From JAACFF01 sp963701435 (GTDB lineage: Bacteria; Chloroflexota; Anaerolineae; Promineifilales; Promineifilaceae), in assembly GCA_963701435.1 (NCBI GenBank), contig CAVPAL010000023.1, positions 868,001 through 932,000 of the forward strand: a DNA stretch of 64,000 nt, in the 5' to 3' direction. The first letter of the stretch is position 1. Every line of letters begins with the position of its first letter. Below are positions 36,839 to 45,238 of the stretch, in pieces. The notes under the pieces are model-generated. The model saw only the letters and a program-made list of their open reading frames with translations, was not told the origin of the DNA and did not search any database. Position numbers and translations under genes: made by a program.

Positions 36839-37480
36839 TTATCCAGTTCCACCAGGGCCATACGCCTGCTTCCAGACGCTGTACATGCGCTGAGCCAGCG
36901 TAATATAGGTGGCTGCTGCAAGAATAATCAGGGCAATGTCCGGCATATTTAGAATCAGGAATACAATCAGAACGACGTAGCGTTCCACGCGACTTGCAAT
37001 GCCAACTTTGCTGTGATACCCCAAAGACTCCGCTTTGGCGCGGGAATAACTCACCATCAGTGAACCACTCACTGCCAAATAGGACACCGCCAGCATACGC
37101 GGATCATCAAGGTTCATGTAATAAATAATAAATCCACCGTAAAGGATAATTTCAGCCAGTCGATCCAGCGTTGAATCCAGAAAGGCGCCAAAGCCATCTT
37201 GTTTGCGTCCCAGCTTGCGCGCCAATGAGCCATCTATCGCGTCTAAAGGGGCTAAAACCAGCAGCGCAATCCCGGCCCAGGTCATCTGCCCGATAGCAAT
37301 CAGGTAGGCAAACAAAAAGTGCGTCAACATACCCAGGACGGTGAAAAAATCTGGCGACAGCTTGTAGCGCGCCAAAAAAGTAACAACGGGATCAATAAGG
37401 AACTTAGTACGCGCCCGCATCTGATCGGTAAATGTCTTCTTTGCGGGAACGGCCGTTTCTGGTGCTTCGGGTTGGTTCAT
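36839..37480 (-). CDS. CDP-alcohol phosphatidyltransferase family protein
   Basis: Integral membrane phospholipid synthase, 213 residues, with about five or six membrane segments. The catalytic motif DAIDGSLARKLG continues to GAFLDSTLDR, giving the D..DG..AR...G...D...D pattern (Asp80, Asp83, Asp102, Asp106); the gap between AR and G is one residue longer than usual. It may make phosphatidylglycerol phosphate, phosphatidylinositol phosphate or a related lipid. The next gene, lgt, consumes phosphatidylglycerol, which fits a PgsA-like role, but the motif alone does not decide. Confidence 0.85.
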   Translation of the reverse strand: MNQPEAPETAVPAKKTFTDQMRARTKFLIDPVVTFLARYKLSPDFFTVLGMLTHFLFAYLIAIGQMTWAGIALLVLAPLDAIDGSLARKLGRKQDGFGAFLDSTLDRLAEIILYGGFIIYYMNLDDPRMLAVSYLAVSGSLMVSYSRAKAESLGYHSKVGIASRVERYVVLIVFLILNMPDIALIILAAATYITLAQRMYSVWKQAYGPGGTG

Positions 37481-37600
37481 AAGACCTCGAAATTTTGAGA
37501 GATAATCCGCTTAAACAACGGCCCAGCCTCTCAGTAAGATGATTCGCCTGTAATTGAACCGCAAACTGGCGACAAGTGCAATGATTTAAAAAAACAAGAC

Positions 37601-37630
37601 AAAAAAAGAGGCCAGGGAAATTCCCTGGCC
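37601..37630 (-). terminator. Intrinsic terminator after the atp genes
   Basis: A perfect 10-bp inverted repeat GGCCAGGGAA/TTCCCTGGCC (37610-37630) is followed on the minus strand by seven T (37607-37601). It marks the end of the nuo/atp array, about 125 nt past atpF. An ACGGCCGT palindrome lies near 37677. Confidence 0.85.
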
Positions 37631-37753
37631 TGGTCAAAGGGCGTTAATCACATTCAAACCTGGCCGGATAGTAGGTAACGGCCGTTTATCTTCTCTCCCG
37701 CTAACGAGAGTTGGCTGTCCCCCAAAAGACAAGCCTAATCAAGTAAATTGCAA

Positions 37754-38458
37754 TTAGCGTAATGATTCGCTCAGCGCGCCCATGCGGCTGACAACACTAT
37801 CATCCACAACCTGGTCGCCAACTCGCACAATCAAGCCGCCCAAAATATTGGGATCGACTTTGAACTTCACATCCGCCACTTTCAAAACTTTCTTCACATT
37901 AGATTGTTCATTATCAGTCAAAGGCAGTGCGCTCGTCACCTCGGCCATGTCGCCACTCATTTGAGCAACACTGGCGGGAACTTTGGCAAAGAAATCAGCA
38001 ACCAAAACCCGTTGGCGATTTTCATCAAGCGACGCGCCAACCAGCTTATTGGCAGCCGCAATAGAAATCGCTGCTACCTGGCCGCGTAAATCTCCCAAAA
38101 TTCGATTACGCTCTTCCTCAGCCTCGACGCGTGAATTGGCCACAATGCCTTTCGCGTCCTCATTAGCCTTCGACTCAATCGCCTTAGCGCTCTCTTCAGC
38201 CTGTGAAACCGCTTCCTGCCGGATTTTGGCCGCTTCAGTGCGGGCAGCATCCAAGATTTTCTTCGCCTCTACATCTGCGTTATCACGCGCAATCGCCGCC
38301 TGCCGGGCATCTTCCATCCCCTTGGCAATCCGGGCCTTGCGCTCTTCCAGGATATTGATAATTGGCTTGTAGACCAAACCCCGCAGCATGAGAATCAAGA
38401 TCGTAATGACCAAAATCTGCATGATCAGGTAGCCTAGATTAATGCCTAATGCTTGCAT
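37754..38458 (-). CDS. atpF: F-type ATP synthase b-delta fusion subunit
   Basis: Peripheral-stalk subunit of 234 residues, against about 160 for a normal b. Residues 1-30 form the membrane anchor. A long charged coiled coil (about 35-150, ILEERKARIAKGMEDARQAA onward) dimerises. Residues about 165-234 match the C-terminal domain of subunit delta, with LPLTDNEQSNVKKVL and GGLIVRVGDQVVDDSV. The N-terminal helical domain of delta, which normally binds alpha, is missing. It is the last gene before the terminator; no separate delta, alpha, gamma, beta or epsilon gene follows. Confidence 0.88.
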   Translation of the reverse strand: MQALGINLGYLIMQILVITILILMLRGLVYKPIINILEERKARIAKGMEDARQAAIARDNADVEAKKILDAARTEAAKIRQEAVSQAEESAKAIESKANEDAKGIVANSRVEAEEERNRILGDLRGQVAAISIAAANKLVGASLDENRQRVLVADFFAKVPASVAQMSGDMAEVTSALPLTDNEQSNVKKVLKVADVKFKVDPNILGGLIVRVGDQVVDDSVVSRMGALSESLR

Positions 38459-38509
38459 ATCACTTTTCCTTGTAGTCAGTCCCTATCTACTCTCGACGCA
38501 TGCAGCGAG

Positions 38510-38758
38510 CTAGATAACGAACAGAATAATCAAAGCTACAACCAGGGCGTAAATAGCCACAGCCTCAGCAAATGCGATGCCAAGAATCATGTTTGTTTGG
38601 ATGTTACCACTGGCATCCGGGTTTCGGGCAATACCTTGTACCGCGCCGCCTACAAGAATACCGATACCTGCGCCAGCGCCGATCGCGCCCAACATAGCGA
38701 GTCCCGCACCAATTGCCTTTAAACCGTTTGCAAGAGCTATAGCAGCTAGTTCATCCAT
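38510..38758 (-). CDS. atpE: F-type ATP synthase subunit c
   Basis: Rotor-ring proteolipid, 82 residues, two membrane helices. The ion-binding carboxylate is the Glu in GIAFAEAVAIYAL. The loop is ARNPDASG. The Gln and the Ser/Thr that mark sodium-binding rings are not found at the expected places, so proton coupling is likely. The start is set at ATG 38758 because GGAGG stands 8 nt upstream; a longer reading would begin within that ribosome-binding site. Confidence 0.93.
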   Translation of the reverse strand: MDELAAIALANGLKAIGAGLAMLGAIGAGAGIGILVGGAVQGIARNPDASGNIQTNMILGIAFAEAVAIYALVVALIILFVI

Positions 38759-38887
38759 GTGAAAATCCTCCAACTAAAATATTTGCTTAATCCAAATTTG
38801 TAATAATTAAAAGGCTTAACCTAAATCGTCATCTTTCAGACTTTGGCTGCGCCACAGACAAAAAGGCCCGAATAGGAGCCCTAAAAT

Positions 38888-40033
38888 TTAATGATCGTGT
38901 TCATCTCCATGATGGCCTTCAGAAGCGCTGGCCATAAAAATCAGCGTGAGCAAACCAAACACAAGCGCCTGAATCAAACCCACAAAAAATTCCAGCCCAA
39001 AGAAGACCACATTTGCCACCGGGAGCAAAAACGCCATAACGAACAGAAGCACCATGCCGGCGAAGATATTACCCAAAAGACGGAAGGCAAACGAGATAAT
39101 CTTTGAAATCTCGCTAATCAACTCAAGAATACCAACCGCAGGGTCAATCGCCTTAATGGGATTCTTGGCAACCTCGGCTCCAAATCCCTTGGCAACAAAG
39201 GGGAAAAATTTTGATAAATACCCGCGGCTCCCCAGATATTTGAAACCATAAAATTGCACCATCACCATCGCAATCAATGCAAAAGCCAATGTATAGTTCA
39301 GATCGGTCGCCCCAGGCCGCAATAAGGGCACAATCGTCCAATCAGCCGCCTCTGGGTTGGCGCCCACTTTTTCACCATGATCCAATGTCTCAACGGGCGC
39401 ATCCGGATTAGCATTGGCAGACGCTCGTAATAACCATAGATTCACACGCAAATCGCCGGTGTTCGACACGTCAATGGCATGTTCTGTCTCATGAATAAAT
39501 TCTTCCAATGCCGCTTCAGAAATTTCCTCTCCACGTTCAGCAGCCTCAGCCTGTAACTTTTCAGCTTCCTTTACAGCTTCAAAATGTGGTTTATATTCCC
39601 AAAAGCCAATACTGTCCCACCCAGGAATTAAAGCTGTCCAATTTGTCACCAAAATGATGAGGATAATAGACATGAAATAAGGGAAAAAATCCTTCACTTT
39701 AGAACCGGCAATGCCTTCAGCAAAATTGTACGCCATTTCAATGATCATCTCGAAGAAATTATAGAAACCTGATGGCACTTCATCAGAGGTGCGCGAACCG
39801 GCTCGTAAAGAGAAAATCAAAATGAGGATTAGGACCCAGGCCACAACAGCAGCCATAAAGGTATTTGTGAGGCCGCCAAATAAAGTGCCGATTACAGGCC
39901 ATACCTGCGTACCAGGATACACCTCACCTGGAAGCTGAATGAAAGGCAGCACCGGCTTCGTCAATGGAACGATTGAACCGAAGACGATTAAAAGAATAAC
40001 ACAGAGAATAACCACGTATCTCTTTTTAATCAT
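38888..40033 (-). CDS. atpB: F-type ATP synthase subunit a
   Basis: Stator subunit forming the proton half-channels, 381 residues, longer than the usual 240-280. The extra length lies in an acidic extracytoplasmic or loop stretch (about 150-215, AEKLQAEAAERGEEISEAAL). The essential Arg is in FAFRLLGNIFAGM, and the C-terminus has a His-rich tail GHHGDEHDH. Its start overlaps the atpI stop by 4 nt (translational coupling). Confidence 0.92.
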   Translation of the reverse strand: MIKKRYVVILCVILLIVFGSIVPLTKPVLPFIQLPGEVYPGTQVWPVIGTLFGGLTNTFMAAVVAWVLILILIFSLRAGSRTSDEVPSGFYNFFEMIIEMAYNFAEGIAGSKVKDFFPYFMSIILIILVTNWTALIPGWDSIGFWEYKPHFEAVKEAEKLQAEAAERGEEISEAALEEFIHETEHAIDVSNTGDLRVNLWLLRASANANPDAPVETLDHGEKVGANPEAADWTIVPLLRPGATDLNYTLAFALIAMVMVQFYGFKYLGSRGYLSKFFPFVAKGFGAEVAKNPIKAIDPAVGILELISEISKIISFAFRLLGNIFAGMVLLFVMAFLLPVANVVFFGLEFFVGLIQALVFGLLTLIFMASASEGHHGDEHDH

Positions 40034-40329
40034 GTTGTTGTGTCTTCCTTCTTTTCTTGCTTGTCTTGATCTTTTTGATCGACTTGTTGTGCTCTGCCCA
40101 CCATTGCCAGACTAATTTTGACCATCGCAAACAAGGTCACTGGGAAACTGGCAAGTAAAAAGAGGACAGTCAGTACGCGCCGCTCGTTTCCCATCAAATC
40201 ATCCAAATACCAGCCTATGCCAAATGCAATGGCAATAATGATGATGGCAATAAAGGATGTAACGCAACCAACCTGCCCTACGGTATTTGCCAATCTGGCA
40301 GTCTGATTAAAGTTTGGGTCTTGAGACAC
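40030..40329 (-). CDS. atpI: AtpI/AtpZ-like ATP synthase accessory protein
   Basis: Small membrane protein, 99 residues, with two hydrophobic hairpins (about 20-45 and 52-75) and a polar Lys/Asp/Gln-rich tail. It is placed directly before atpB, with a 4-nt overlap, as AtpI or AtpZ usually is. These proteins help c-ring assembly or Mg2+ entry. The sequence itself is weakly conserved, and the name rests largely on position. Confidence 0.75.
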   Translation of the reverse strand: MSQDPNFNQTARLANTVGQVGCVTSFIAIIIIAIAFGIGWYLDDLMGNERRVLTVLFLLASFPVTLFAMVKISLAMVGRAQQVDQKDQDKQEKKEDTTT

Positions 40330-40411
40330 TTTAGTTTACTTGTTAACAGCGGGTCGTTTGCGCATTATATCACAAACATTACAGCAAGCAATGGAGACCC
40401 GCATAATTTTT

Positions 40412-41932
40412 CTAACCTGGGAAGAATGCAGATGCAGCCTGGAGTGTCCACTGATAGGCAGAATCGGCAAAAATACCCAAATAAAATATAAAGACAACTG
40501 TGACGGCCAGGCCAATCTGGGCAGCTCGGGAGACCGGAATAGAAATGCTTTCTTCCTCTGAGCGATAAAGATACATGTGCTTGATCAATCCCAGGTAATA
40601 ATACAAAGCCACAAACGCATTCAGCACACCAATCAACGCCAGCCACCACAAACCAGATTCAACTGCCGCGCGGAATAAAAAGAATTTGCCAAAGAAACCG
40701 GCTGTCGGTGGAATACCTCCCAAAGACAACAGAGCAAACAGCATAACCAGCGCCAGATAAGGGGAACGACGGCTTAAGCCATCCAGGTCCTTCACGTTGT
40801 CGGCTCCGGTGGCATTGCTCACTAGAATAATGACGCCAAAGGCGGCGATATTTGTAAAGATATACATCAACAAATAGAACATCGTTGCGCCAGAGCCATC
40901 CTGAGAATATGCCACCAACCCAATCATGGCATAACCAGCCTGGGCAATACTGGAATAGGCCAGCATACGTTTCAGGTTGCTCTGATAGATCGCTGCAAAA
41001 TTACCCAGCGTCATCGTGAGGATACAGAGGACAACCAATCCTCCCCATATATACCACCCCGGTGAACTAACTTCAGCTGTATAGGCAACCAGCGGGCCAA
41101 AAGCGCCGGACGTAAAGACACGCAGGAAGATAGCAAAACCGGCGGCCTTTGATGCGGTCGACACAAACCCGGTAAAGGGCGTCGGCGCGCCTTCATAAAC
41201 ATCAGGCGTCCAGAAATGCAGGGGAACGAGCGAAATCTTAAAGCCGAACCCGACAATCATCATGAAAGCTGATACAAAAACCAGCGCGCCTATGCCGTCA
41301 ATCAGAGCTCCACGCGCAAAGGTTTGTCCAATCGCGTATATATTTGTTTCGCCGGTGATGCCATAAAACATGCTCATGCCATACAGCATAACCCCGGTCG
41401 CAAAAGAACCATAGATGAAATATTTCATCCCGGCTTCCGATGTACGCTTGTCGCCTGTAATAAAACCTGCCAGCACATAGGAGGAAATACTGGCTGTTTC
41501 CAGGGCGATATAGATCATAATCAGGTCAACGCTGGCGGCCATCAAGGAGAAACCCATTGTGGCCGTAATCAGCAAGGCATAATATTCACTACGTTGTAAG
41601 CGCGGCACATCCATAGACACCAGGCTGGTAATCATCAACGCTACCAGAAACATCACTCGAAATACCAGGGTGACCATGTCATTGCGGATCATACCGCCCC
41701 AATAAATACTTTCTGTAAGTGAAGACTGCAAATTCGGTTCGCCAACGAATATCCAAAGTCCTAATGTTACCAGGAGGATAATGAACGCCCCCCAGGTCGT
41801 TAACAAACCTACCTGCCGGCGCTCTTCAGGTTTGAGGAAGCGATCGTAAATCAATACGATGACGAGCAGAATAAGTAGACTCAGTTCTGGCGCTAGTGCT
41901 GCGACCCAAGAGAAGTTCATATTTTGGACCAC
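40412..41932 (-). CDS. nuoN: NADH-quinone oxidoreductase subunit N
   Basis: Antiporter-like proton-pumping subunit of complex I, 506 residues, 14 predicted membrane helices. The TM5-type Glu lies in MIYIALETASISSYVL. The TM7-type Lys is present in GFGFKISLVPLHFWTPDVYE, and the TM8-type Lys in STASKAAGF. It is the last nuo gene of the array; the atp genes begin 82 nt further on. Confidence 0.94.
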   Translation of the reverse strand: MVQNMNFSWVAALAPELSLLILLVIVLIYDRFLKPEERRQVGLLTTWGAFIILLVTLGLWIFVGEPNLQSSLTESIYWGGMIRNDMVTLVFRVMFLVALMITSLVSMDVPRLQRSEYYALLITATMGFSLMAASVDLIMIYIALETASISSYVLAGFITGDKRTSEAGMKYFIYGSFATGVMLYGMSMFYGITGETNIYAIGQTFARGALIDGIGALVFVSAFMMIVGFGFKISLVPLHFWTPDVYEGAPTPFTGFVSTASKAAGFAIFLRVFTSGAFGPLVAYTAEVSSPGWYIWGGLVVLCILTMTLGNFAAIYQSNLKRMLAYSSIAQAGYAMIGLVAYSQDGSGATMFYLLMYIFTNIAAFGVIILVSNATGADNVKDLDGLSRRSPYLALVMLFALLSLGGIPPTAGFFGKFFLFRAAVESGLWWLALIGVLNAFVALYYYLGLIKHMYLYRSEEESISIPVSRAAQIGLAVTVVFIFYLGIFADSAYQWTLQAASAFFPG

Positions 41933-43551
41933 TTAGGCACCTCCCAGCAACGAGAATATATTCACGGCGGCTGTTTGCATTGTATCCATGAAATTAGTCG
42001 CTTGTTGTGCATCTTGGATGCGCTCGACAACAGGTATCATGCCTGATTGAACCATCGGGGCGAGTATTTCAGGGAATACACCAATCAAAATGAGCAGGAT
42101 CGAGAACCCAATCAGCACAAGTTTATCTATTGTCAAAATTGGCCGCATGTCATGCCATTTCTCGGCATCATAATCGCCGAAGAAAACTGTCTGGACAGCG
42201 CGCAAAATGTAGGCAGCCGTAATGATAACACCTAATATGGCAATGATGGCAACCCAGTTGTAGTAATTGGCGGGATTCAAATCAAAGCCTGTGCCGCTCA
42301 AATTCAAACTTGTGCCGTTCCACACGCCCATAAAAATAGGGAATTCGGCAACAAACCCGGACAAGCCCGGCATACCCATTGATACAAGACCGCCTATTAT
42401 GAAGGGGATTACCAACCAGGGTAAGGCTTTACGCATCCCGCTCAGATCATCCATACTGCGCGTGTGGGCGCGATCATAAATCATACCCACGACAGAGAAG
42501 AAGAGCGCCGTCATAATACCGTGACTGACCATCTGGATGCCGGCGCCCAGAAACCCGTACAGGTTCATCGCAGCAAAGCCCATCGAGACCAGCCCCATAT
42601 GACTGACGCTGGAGTAGCCAATTAGATATTTCATGTCACGCTGCCGCATGGCGACAAAGGCGCCATACACGACGTTTATTAGCGTGAGCAGGATGATGAA
42701 CGGCATCCAATAAACCGTACCTTCGGGCAAAATCTGAATGCCAACGCGCATGGAAGCATAGGCGCCTAGTTTCATCAGCACACCGGCATGGATCATGGAA
42801 ACGGCCGTTGGCGCGGCGACGTGACCATCCGGGGACCAGTTGTGCAGCGGCCAAACACCCGCCAAAACGGCAAAACCAAGGAATAGAGGCAAAAACCAAA
42901 CTATTTGTACATCAAATGGGAAATTTGCTTCCGACCAAACGCGTAAATCAAAAGTCGGTTCTGGTAACTGCCAGTAAAGCACAAGGAATGCGATGAAGGA
43001 AAAAAAGCTGCCAATCAACAAGTAGAGCGTCAGCTTCATAGCTGCATATTCACGCCGCTCCTTCCAACCCCATATCACAATCATGACATACATGGGCAGC
43101 ACAGCCAATTCATAGAAGAAGAAGAGCAAAAAGCCATCTACCGCTACGAAAACACCCTGCACGCCAGCGACCAGAAGCATAAAAAATGCGTAAAACTCTC
43201 TGGCCGATCCTCAATCCCCCAAGAAATGAGTACCCCACCCAGTCCAACAATCGACGTTAACAAGACGAGCGTGGCGCTAAGCCCATCCACCCCGACAATA
43301 TAGCCGATGCCTATACTGGGAACCCATGGGTACTCTTCCACAAACGCTAATGTCTCGGCCCAGGGCGTACCGGGAGCGGGCAAATTCTGGCTGTAGGCAT
43401 AATAAACATACAGCGAAAGAATCAGACCCAAAACCATCGCAGCGAGACCCAGCATTCTGGCGTCTTCGCCACGCTCCTTTGGCAGTAGCAATATGATCAC
43501 AGCCACCACAATCGGCGACAAAGCAATGATTGATAAATAAGGGAATTCCAT
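41933..43551 (-). pseudogene. nuoM: Second NADH-quinone oxidoreductase subunit M, one frameshift, TM7 Lys absent
   Basis: Additional NuoM-like antiporter subunit, about 539 residues when repaired. The N-terminal frame (43551-43144) runs to EDRPESFTHF. A missing T in the A/T run at 43192-43195 explains the shift, after which ESFYAFFMLLVAGVQG is restored. The TM5-type Glu is kept (FFFYELAVLPMYVM) and so is the TM8-type Lys (VLMKLGAY). Where standard NuoM has GFAxKxP before WPLH, this copy reads GFAVLAGVWPLHNWSPDGH, so the pumping Lys of TM7 is replaced. It abuts nuoN at its 3' end and lies 6 nt after nuoM. Confidence 0.88.
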
Positions 43552-43557
43552 ACTCGT

Positions 43558-45102
43558 TTAACTCAGAATCCTGGTTACCGTATCGTTAATGTACACGACC
43601 ACCCATTGGGGCCAGACACCCAGACTTAACATCAGGATCATCAACGGCCAAATGACCAAATGTTCACGCAATGTCATATCTTTCAGACCGCGCCATTCAT
43701 CTTTTATCGGCCCGTGTAATGTATAGCCAATTGCTTTCAAAATGTAAGCGCCAGTCATCAGTAATCCAAACATGGAGAGCGCTAACTGAACCGTGAACAC
43801 CCCCCAGGTACCGCGAACCACCATAAATTCGCTCACAAAACCATTCAAACCAGGTAAACCTAAAGAGGCCATGCTGGTGAAAATAAGAACAGCTCCAAAA
43901 ACAGGCAAAATTGACAAGATACCGCCAAAACGCTTCAGGTCACGCGTATGGGCGCGATCATAAATGACGCCAACCATAAAAAACATGGCAGCAGCAGAGA
44001 GGCCGTGATTAAACATTTGGAAAACAGCTCCGTTTGTCGCCATTATCGCGTCATTTGACAGCCCTTCGTTTGTGCCCTGTAACCCGTAGACAAAGGCAAA
44101 AACTGCCAGACCCAAAACCACAAAACCCATGTGATTCACGGAGGAGTAAGCAACCAGGCGTTTGAAATCCCATTGCCCATAAGCAGCATATCCACCCATG
44201 ATAATGCTCAACATGCCCAGGGTCGCAAGGATTCCCGCCGTAAGATGTGCTTGTTCAGGGAACAAGGGTACAACCAGTCGCAAGATACCGTAAGCGCCAA
44301 GCTTCAACAAAACCCCGGCTAAAATCATTGAGCCGGCAGTTGGCGCCTGGGTATGCGCATCCGGCAGCCAGGTGTGGAACGGCCAGATGGGCACTTTAAT
44401 GGCAAATGCAATCAGGAAAGCCCAAAAAGCAATGTTTTTGACCATATCGACTGATAAACTCGTATTGGGAAGGACGCCTCCAGATGGTATATTCACCCAA
44501 ACATTCATCAGCTCCAAAATATTATAGGTGCCGGTAGAAACACCGATTACCTGGATTGCAAGCAGAAGGCCCAGACTGCCGGCCATGGTATAAACGAAGA
44601 ACTTAAACGATGCATATTCCCGGTCTTTCCCGCCCCATATCTTGATGAGGAAATACATTGGTACAAGACCAAACTCCCAAAAGATGAAGAATATCATCAG
44701 GTCGAGTGCTGAAAATAAACCCAGCATCGCTGATTCCATGATGAGAAACAGCGCCATATAGATTTTCACGCGGCTATCGATCGTAAAGGACGCTAAAATC
44801 GCGAGCGGCGTTAATATGACCGTTAACAAGAACATGGTCAGGCTAATGCCATCAATGCCCAGATGGATACTCGAACCTAATTGAGGGAACCAGGGGCGGA
44901 CGAATTCAAATTGAATACCGGCGTCAAAGCGATCATAGTTAAACCACATGATAAGTACCAGGATCAATGGTACCAGACTGAATATGAGCGCCAGCCGTCG
45001 AATTGTGAGCGTCGCATCTTCCGGCAGCAAAAAAATAACCAGCGCTGCCAGGAGCGGGAAAAAGATAGTTAAGACGAGGATGTTGTCCAGAATAAAGTCC
45101 AT
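43558..45102 (-). CDS. nuoM: NADH-quinone oxidoreductase subunit M
   Basis: Antiporter-like proton-pumping subunit, 514 residues. All hallmark charged residues are present: Glu in FFIFWEFGLVPMYFL, Lys in AFAIKVPIWPFHTWLPDAHT, Lys in GVLLKLGAYG and Glu in GFVSEFMVV. It is separated from nuoL by 132 nt that contain a twin palindromic repeat, and from the second nuoM by 6 nt. Confidence 0.95.
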   Translation of the reverse strand: MDFILDNILVLTIFFPLLAALVIFLLPEDATLTIRRLALIFSLVPLILVLIMWFNYDRFDAGIQFEFVRPWFPQLGSSIHLGIDGISLTMFLLTVILTPLAILASFTIDSRVKIYMALFLIMESAMLGLFSALDLMIFFIFWEFGLVPMYFLIKIWGGKDREYASFKFFVYTMAGSLGLLLAIQVIGVSTGTYNILELMNVWVNIPSGGVLPNTSLSVDMVKNIAFWAFLIAFAIKVPIWPFHTWLPDAHTQAPTAGSMILAGVLLKLGAYGILRLVVPLFPEQAHLTAGILATLGMLSIIMGGYAAYGQWDFKRLVAYSSVNHMGFVVLGLAVFAFVYGLQGTNEGLSNDAIMATNGAVFQMFNHGLSAAAMFFMVGVIYDRAHTRDLKRFGGILSILPVFGAVLIFTSMASLGLPGLNGFVSEFMVVRGTWGVFTVQLALSMFGLLMTGAYILKAIGYTLHGPIKDEWRGLKDMTLREHLVIWPLMILMLSLGVWPQWVVVYINDTVTRILS

Positions 45103-45118
45103 TCTCTGTTCCTATCCT

Positions 45119-45238
45119 ACTTAGGTAATTCCTAGAAAGAACTTGAAAATCAAGGCCATGGATAAACTGGGAATTCCTTGAGAAAACCGCGAATTCCCCA
45201 CGACAATAAATTTTAAGAACATTTCGCGGTTGTCCTAA
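45119..45238. repeat. Twin palindromic repeat (inverted pair) in the nuoL-nuoM spacer
   Basis: Two units of about 60 bp face each other. The left unit begins TTAGGTAATTCC and ends GGAATTCCTTGAG. The right unit, read from the other strand, begins TTAGGACAACCGCGAA and ends TTCGCGGTTTTCTC. Each unit is a hairpin whose stem sequence differs while the ends are shared with the units at 53.6 and 63.1 kb. The nuoL stop codon TAG (45235-45237) is part of the right-hand end. Confidence 0.65.

Noticed and set aside
38756..38773. Earlier start for atpE giving five additional residues
   Set aside because: Those codons coincide with the GGAGG ribosome-binding site of the ATG at 38758, and the first would be TTG.
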